This document shows, piece by piece, positions 13,899 through 17,036 of a DNA stretch of 17,036 bases; the stretch's first letter is position 1, and each line of letters opens with the position of its first letter. A program made the position numbers and the translations under genes. The notes under the pieces are model-generated. The model saw only the letters and a program-made list of their open reading frames with translations, did no database searches and was not told the origin of the DNA. The DNA is taken from positions 1-17,036 of the forward strand of contig JAEYTU010000605.1 of the NCBI GenBank assembly GCA_023433825.1, given 5' to 3'. This DNA comes from Planctomycetota bacterium. Lineage in GTDB: Bacteria > Planctomycetota > UBA1135 > UBA2386.

Positions 13899-14428
13899 AC
13901 GACGCCGACGAGACGGCGGCACTGATCGCGGCGGCACGGTTCTTCGCAGGTCTGCTGCTGCGCGAGCTCGACGCCGACGCGATCGCGACGCTGCGCGGCG
14001 ACGCCGACGAACTGGCACGGCTGCGGATTCCGGTGCCCGAGGTCGGCGACGCCGAGCGGCTCGCGGCGGAGTACTTCGCGACGTTCCTGCATCCGACCAC
14101 CGGCGCGCCACCCGTCGAGTCGCTGTGGGTCGAGGGGCGTTACGAAGGGGAGGGGACAGCTCACGTCCGTGCACTGGCGGCGGCCGGTGGACTCGAACGC
14201 GTCGAGGCCGGCGCGCGCATCGCGCCCGAGGACCATCTCGGGTCACTGCTGCTGCTGTGGTGCGAACTTCGCGAGACGGCGCCGGAACTCGCCGCGCGGG
14301 TCGCCGACGAGCATCTCGGGTTCGCGGCGCGTGCCCTGGCGAACGCTGTGCGCGGCGGCGGCTTCTACGGAGCCGTCGCGGCGGCCGTCGTCGACTTGGT
14401 GGCTTGCGTGCGGTCGGGCCGGCGCTAG
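13895..14428 (+). CDS. TorD/DmsD-family molybdoenzyme maturation chaperone
   Basis: The product is 177 residues, mostly alpha-helical. It carries EYFATFLHP (59-67), ESLWVEGRYEG (75-85) and the diagnostic P111-E-D-H114 followed by LGSLLLLWCEL, which match the TorD/DmsD/NarJ-type chaperones. Members bind the Tat signal of the catalytic subunit in the cytoplasm and hold back export until the molybdenum cofactor is inserted. The GTG start overlaps the stop of the catalytic gene by 4 nt, so the chaperone is translationally coupled to its presumed client. The length is slightly short for the family (often around 200), but all core helices seem present. Confidence 0.87.
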   Translation: MNDADETAALIAAARFFAGLLLRELDADAIATLRGDADELARLRIPVPEVGDAERLAAEYFATFLHPTTGAPPVESLWVEGRYEGEGTAHVRALAAAGGLERVEAGARIAPEDHLGSLLLLWCELRETAPELAARVADEHLGFAARALANAVRGGGFYGAVAAAVVDLVACVRSGRR

Positions 14429-14487
14429 ATACGGGCCCCTTCCGGTCCGCCGACAACAGCCGTGCTCGGTCGGATCGCGACCTGCCC

Positions 14488-14556
14488 ATGCCGACCCGCA
14501 CAGAAGCTCCGTTCGACGTCGTGTTGCCGGCATCCGCCGAGGCGGCGACCGGATGA
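14488..14556 (+). CDS. Possible 22-residue leader peptide before the kinase gene
   Basis: ATG 14488 opens a short frame beginning MPTRTEAPFDVVLPASAEAA. Its TGA (14554-14556) overlaps the kinase ATG (14553-14555) as ATGA. Such an arrangement could couple translation. No ribosome binding site precedes it and the frame could be accidental, so it is listed as a weak candidate only. Confidence 0.2.
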   Translation: MPTRTEAPFDVVLPASAEAATG

Positions 14557-17036
14557 CGTCGTCACGCGACGGTTGCGCGGTCCCGGGTCGTGGTGAGGAC
14601 GCGCTCCGTCGCCAGTTCGAGTGGCTCGAACTGACGCTCGCCGGTCGTGACGACGCGATCGTCGGGATCGATGCGGGCGGACGCGTGGCTGCGTGGAACG
14701 ACGGCGCCGCTGCACTGCTCGGGGTGTCTCGCAACGACGCGATCGGCAAGCCGATCGCGGAGGCGTTCGCCGCGCTGGACGACGCGAGCCGCGAAGCCGT
14801 CGTCGAACGCGTCGAGTCCACGCTTCGGGCCGCGGCGGTCGCAGATCTGCCGCTGGCGACGAAGCACCCCGCCGTCGACGGCACGCCGCTGCGGATCGCC
14901 GGTCGCGTCACTCCGGTGCGCGACGTCGGCGGCGAGGTCGGTGCCGCCGTCCTCGTGCTGCGTCCCGAACCTTCGCAGACGACGGCCGATCTGGAGCAAG
15001 CGCTCGCGAACAGTGAGGCGCGACGTCGCGCCGCGTTGGCGATGGCACTCGACGGCGTGCTCGCCGTCGACGACGCGGGAGTCGTTCGCGAGATGAATCC
15101 GGCCGCCGAGGCGGCGTTCGAACTCGAACCTGGCGCAGGGATCGGCCGGTCCGCCGCGACGTACCTGCCGGGCACGCCGTGGCAACGCGTGACCGACGAC
15201 GCGTCGAAGCAACCGGTCGAGACGTTCGGCATCCGCAGCGACGGCGAGCGGTTCCCCGCCGAGTTGACGTTCGCCCGCCACGACGACGAAGGCCCGATCC
15301 GGTTCACGATCTGCGTGCGCGACGTGACCGAACGCCAGCGCATCGAAGCCGCGATCCACGAGAGCGAACGGTTCACACGCAGCGTTCTCGAGAGCAGCCC
15401 CGACTGCACGATGGTGCTCGATCTCGGCGCACGCCTCGTCAGCGCATCCGGGTTCTGCGTGCTCGAGATCGACGACTTCACGCCGTACGTCCAGACGACC
15501 TGGGCCGAGCTGTGGCCCGAGGACAAGCGTGACGACGCGAACCTCGCGATCGCGACCGCACACGCCGGCGGCCGGGGCCGATTCGAGTGCCTGCTGGTCT
15601 CGCCGAAGGGCAACCCGAAGTGGTGGGACGTGATCGTCGCGCCGATCCGCGACAACTCCGGGGCGGTCACCGGGTTCGTCGCCGTGCTCCGCGACATCAC
15701 CGAGCGCCATCGCGCCGACGAAGCGTTGCGCGAGACCGAGCGGCGGTTCCGCGTGATGGCCGACGCCGCGCCGGTGCTGATCTGGCTCAGCGGCACCGAC
15801 AAGGAGCGGACGTGGTTCAACTCGCGGTGGCTCGACTTCGTCGGCTGCACGCTCGAACAGGAGATCTCGCACGGCTGGACCGACCACATCCATCCGGAGG
15901 ACGTCGACGTCTACCTGCAGACGTATCGCGACGCATTCGACGCGCGGCGACCGTTCGCGATCGAGTTCCGGATGAAGCGCCACGACGGTGAGTACCGGTG
16001 GTTGCTCGATCAGGGCACGCCGCGCCTCGAGTCCGACGAGACGTTCGTCGGCTTCATCGGTTCGGCGATCGACATCACGGAACGCAAGGCGGCCGAGAGC
16101 GCAATCGGACGGCTCGCGGCGATCGTCGAGTCGTCGACCGACGCGATCGTCAGCAAGGGCCTCGACGGTGTCATCACGTCGTGGAATCGGAGCGCCGAGC
16201 GGATGTTCGGCTACTCGGCGGAGGAAGCCATCGGGCAGCACATTCGGCTGATCATTCCCGCCGATCGAGCCGACGAAGAAGAACGCGTCATCACCGAGGT
16301 CCGGCAGGGCAAGTGGGTCGATCACTTCGAGACCGAACGCGTGGCGAAGGACGGCCGCCGGCTGAACGTGTCACTGTCGATCTCACCGGTCCGCGACGCC
16401 GCCGGACGGACGATCGGCGCGTCGAAGGTCGCACGCGACGTCACCGATCAGAAGCGCAACGAACGCGCACTGCGTGAGAGCGAAGAGCGGTTCCGGATCC
16501 TCGCCGACAACATGTCGCAGTTCGCGTGGACCGCGGACTCGAGCGGTTGCGTCTACTGGTACAACCGCCGCTGGTACGAGTACACGGGCACGACGCTCGA
16601 GGACGTGCACGGCTGGGGTTGGACGAAGGTCCACCATCCCGATCACGTCGATCGGGTCGTCGCACGCGCGCAGCACTCGTGGGACACCGGCGAGCCGTTC
16701 GAAGAAGTGTTCCCGCTGCGCGGCAAGGACGGCACGTATCGGTGGTTCCTGTCGCGCGCGCTGCCGATTCGCGACGCGGCCGGCAATGTGATCCGCTGGC
16801 TCGGAACGAACACCGACATCACCGAGCAACGCGAGGCGCAGGAACGGCTTCGCGAGGTCGACCAGCGGAAGGACGAGTTCCTGGCGATGCTGGCGCACGA
16901 ACTTCGCGGGCCGCTCGCGCCGATTCGCAACTCGGTCGCGATCCTGCGAATGTCGGTCGACCAGAGCGAGACGACGCGTTCGGCGATCAAGATCGTCGAT
17001 CGCCAGTTGCGGCACATGGTCCGGCTCGTCGACGAC
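14553..17036 (+). CDS. Six-PAS sensor histidine kinase, C-terminus beyond window
   Basis: 828 codons are present and the frame is open at the right edge. There is no signal peptide or transmembrane helix, so it is cytoplasmic. Six PAS-like repeats are seen at about residues 20-138, 152-265, 269-386, 391-511, 513-634 and 640-765. Most end in the linker D-(I/V)-T-(E/D)-(R/Q) (VRDVTERQ, LRDITERH, AIDITERK, VARDVTDQK, NTDITEQRE). The fourth and sixth resemble PAS_3-type units (W...RW...F/YTG...HP.D). HisKA follows with FLAMLAHELRGPLAPIRN and phospho-acceptor His782; the ATPase and any receiver domain lie outside. HELRGPL has Gly where Asn is usual. The start ATG 14553 has GAGG 10 nt upstream. It lies 124 bp after the chaperone gene on the same strand, so it may sense redox state for that operon, but this is inference. 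Confidence 0.9.
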   Translation, partial: MTSSRDGCAVPGRGEDALRRQFEWLELTLAGRDDAIVGIDAGGRVAAWNDGAAALLGVSRNDAIGKPIAEAFAALDDASREAVVERVESTLRAAAVADLPLATKHPAVDGTPLRIAGRVTPVRDVGGEVGAAVLVLRPEPSQTTADLEQALANSEARRRAALAMALDGVLAVDDAGVVREMNPAAEAAFELEPGAGIGRSAATYLPGTPWQRVTDDASKQPVETFGIRSDGERFPAELTFARHDDEGPIRFTICVRDVTERQRIEAAIHESERFTRSVLESSPDCTMVLDLGARLVSASGFCVLEIDDFTPYVQTTWAELWPEDKRDDANLAIATAHAGGRGRFECLLVSPKGNPKWWDVIVAPIRDNSGAVTGFVAVLRDITERHRADEALRETERRFRVMADAAPVLIWLSGTDKERTWFNSRWLDFVGCTLEQEISHGWTDHIHPEDVDVYLQTYRDAFDARRPFAIEFRMKRHDGEYRWLLDQGTPRLESDETFVGFIGSAIDITERKAAESAIGRLAAIVESSTDAIVSKGLDGVITSWNRSAERMFGYSAEEAIGQHIRLIIPADRADEEERVITEVRQGKWVDHFETERVAKDGRRLNVSLSISPVRDAAGRTIGASKVARDVTDQKRNERALRESEERFRILADNMSQFAWTADSSGCVYWYNRRWYEYTGTTLEDVHGWGWTKVHHPDHVDRVVARAQHSWDTGEPFEEVFPLRGKDGTYRWFLSRALPIRDAAGNVIRWLGTNTDITEQREAQERLREVDQRKDEFLAMLAHELRGPLAPIRNSVAILRMSVDQSETTRSAIKIVDRQLRHMVRLVDD

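Noticed and set aside
14243..16325. Two long minus-strand frames (548 and 587 codons) across the kinase
   Set aside because: Both are antisense to six PAS repeats and a HisKA box. The Ser/Arg-rich or Arg/Asp-rich composition is that of chance frames in GC-rich DNA.

Overview
The window is GC-rich (about 70% by eye), densely coded DNA that uses ATG, GTG and TTG starts. It carries several Tat or Sec export signals, a PhoX/DUF839 protein, redoxin/TlpA proteins, a regulatory-like beta-domain protein, a tandem-PilZ protein and a large multi-PAS kinase. Together with a palindromic GTGCC-N-GGCAC repeat, this suggests a bacterium with a diderm envelope and a large genome, most likely Planctomycetota. 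That assignment is inference from gene content, not from a marker gene. No rRNA, tRNA, CRISPR array, transposase or phage gene was seen.

Layout. Positions 1-487 (minus) hold the N-terminal part of an MFS transporter that runs off the left edge. It is divergent from an FAD-dependent amine-oxidase/UDP-galactopyranose-mutase-like enzyme (581-1915, TTG start). A hypothetical protein (1956-2534) follows, then a 376-bp non-coding gap with three hairpins, one of them a minus-strand terminator with no obvious client gene, and a small four-helix membrane protein (2911-3348). Converging on it from the right is a minus-strand group: an exported redoxin (4949-5701), a TlpA-like thioredoxin lipoprotein overlapping it by 4 nt (4419-4952), and an exported DUF2911-like protein (3374-4303). 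Upstream of the redoxin lie an operator-like inverted repeat and a pair of REP-like palindromes. One palindrome supplies the stop codon of a tandem-PilZ, probably c-di-GMP-binding, protein (5870-6589, minus). Divergent from the PilZ gene is a Tat-exported PhoX-family phosphatase (6818-8788). It converges with a membrane-anchored beta-domain protein (8831-9955, minus).

The centrepiece is a tightly coupled plus-strand operon at 10207-14428. It encodes a Tat-exported four-cluster ferredoxin subunit, a Tat-exported molybdopterin-bis-PGD catalytic subunit of the PsrA/PhsA/TtrA type, and a TorD-like chaperone, with successive 4-nt GTGA overlaps. No NrfD-type membrane anchor is visible. The ferredoxin has a Cys-to-His change in one cluster motif, and its translation start region is an exact tandem duplication. 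This looks like an uncharacterised extracytoplasmic redox enzyme whose substrate cannot be read from the sequence. Downstream is a cytoplasmic histidine kinase with six PAS-like domains (14553 to the right edge), cut just after its phospho-acceptor histidine.

I found no single gene set that I would call a wholly new system. The strongest leads are the molybdoenzyme operon with its His-substituted cluster and duplicated start, and the palindromic repeat pair that ends the PilZ gene.
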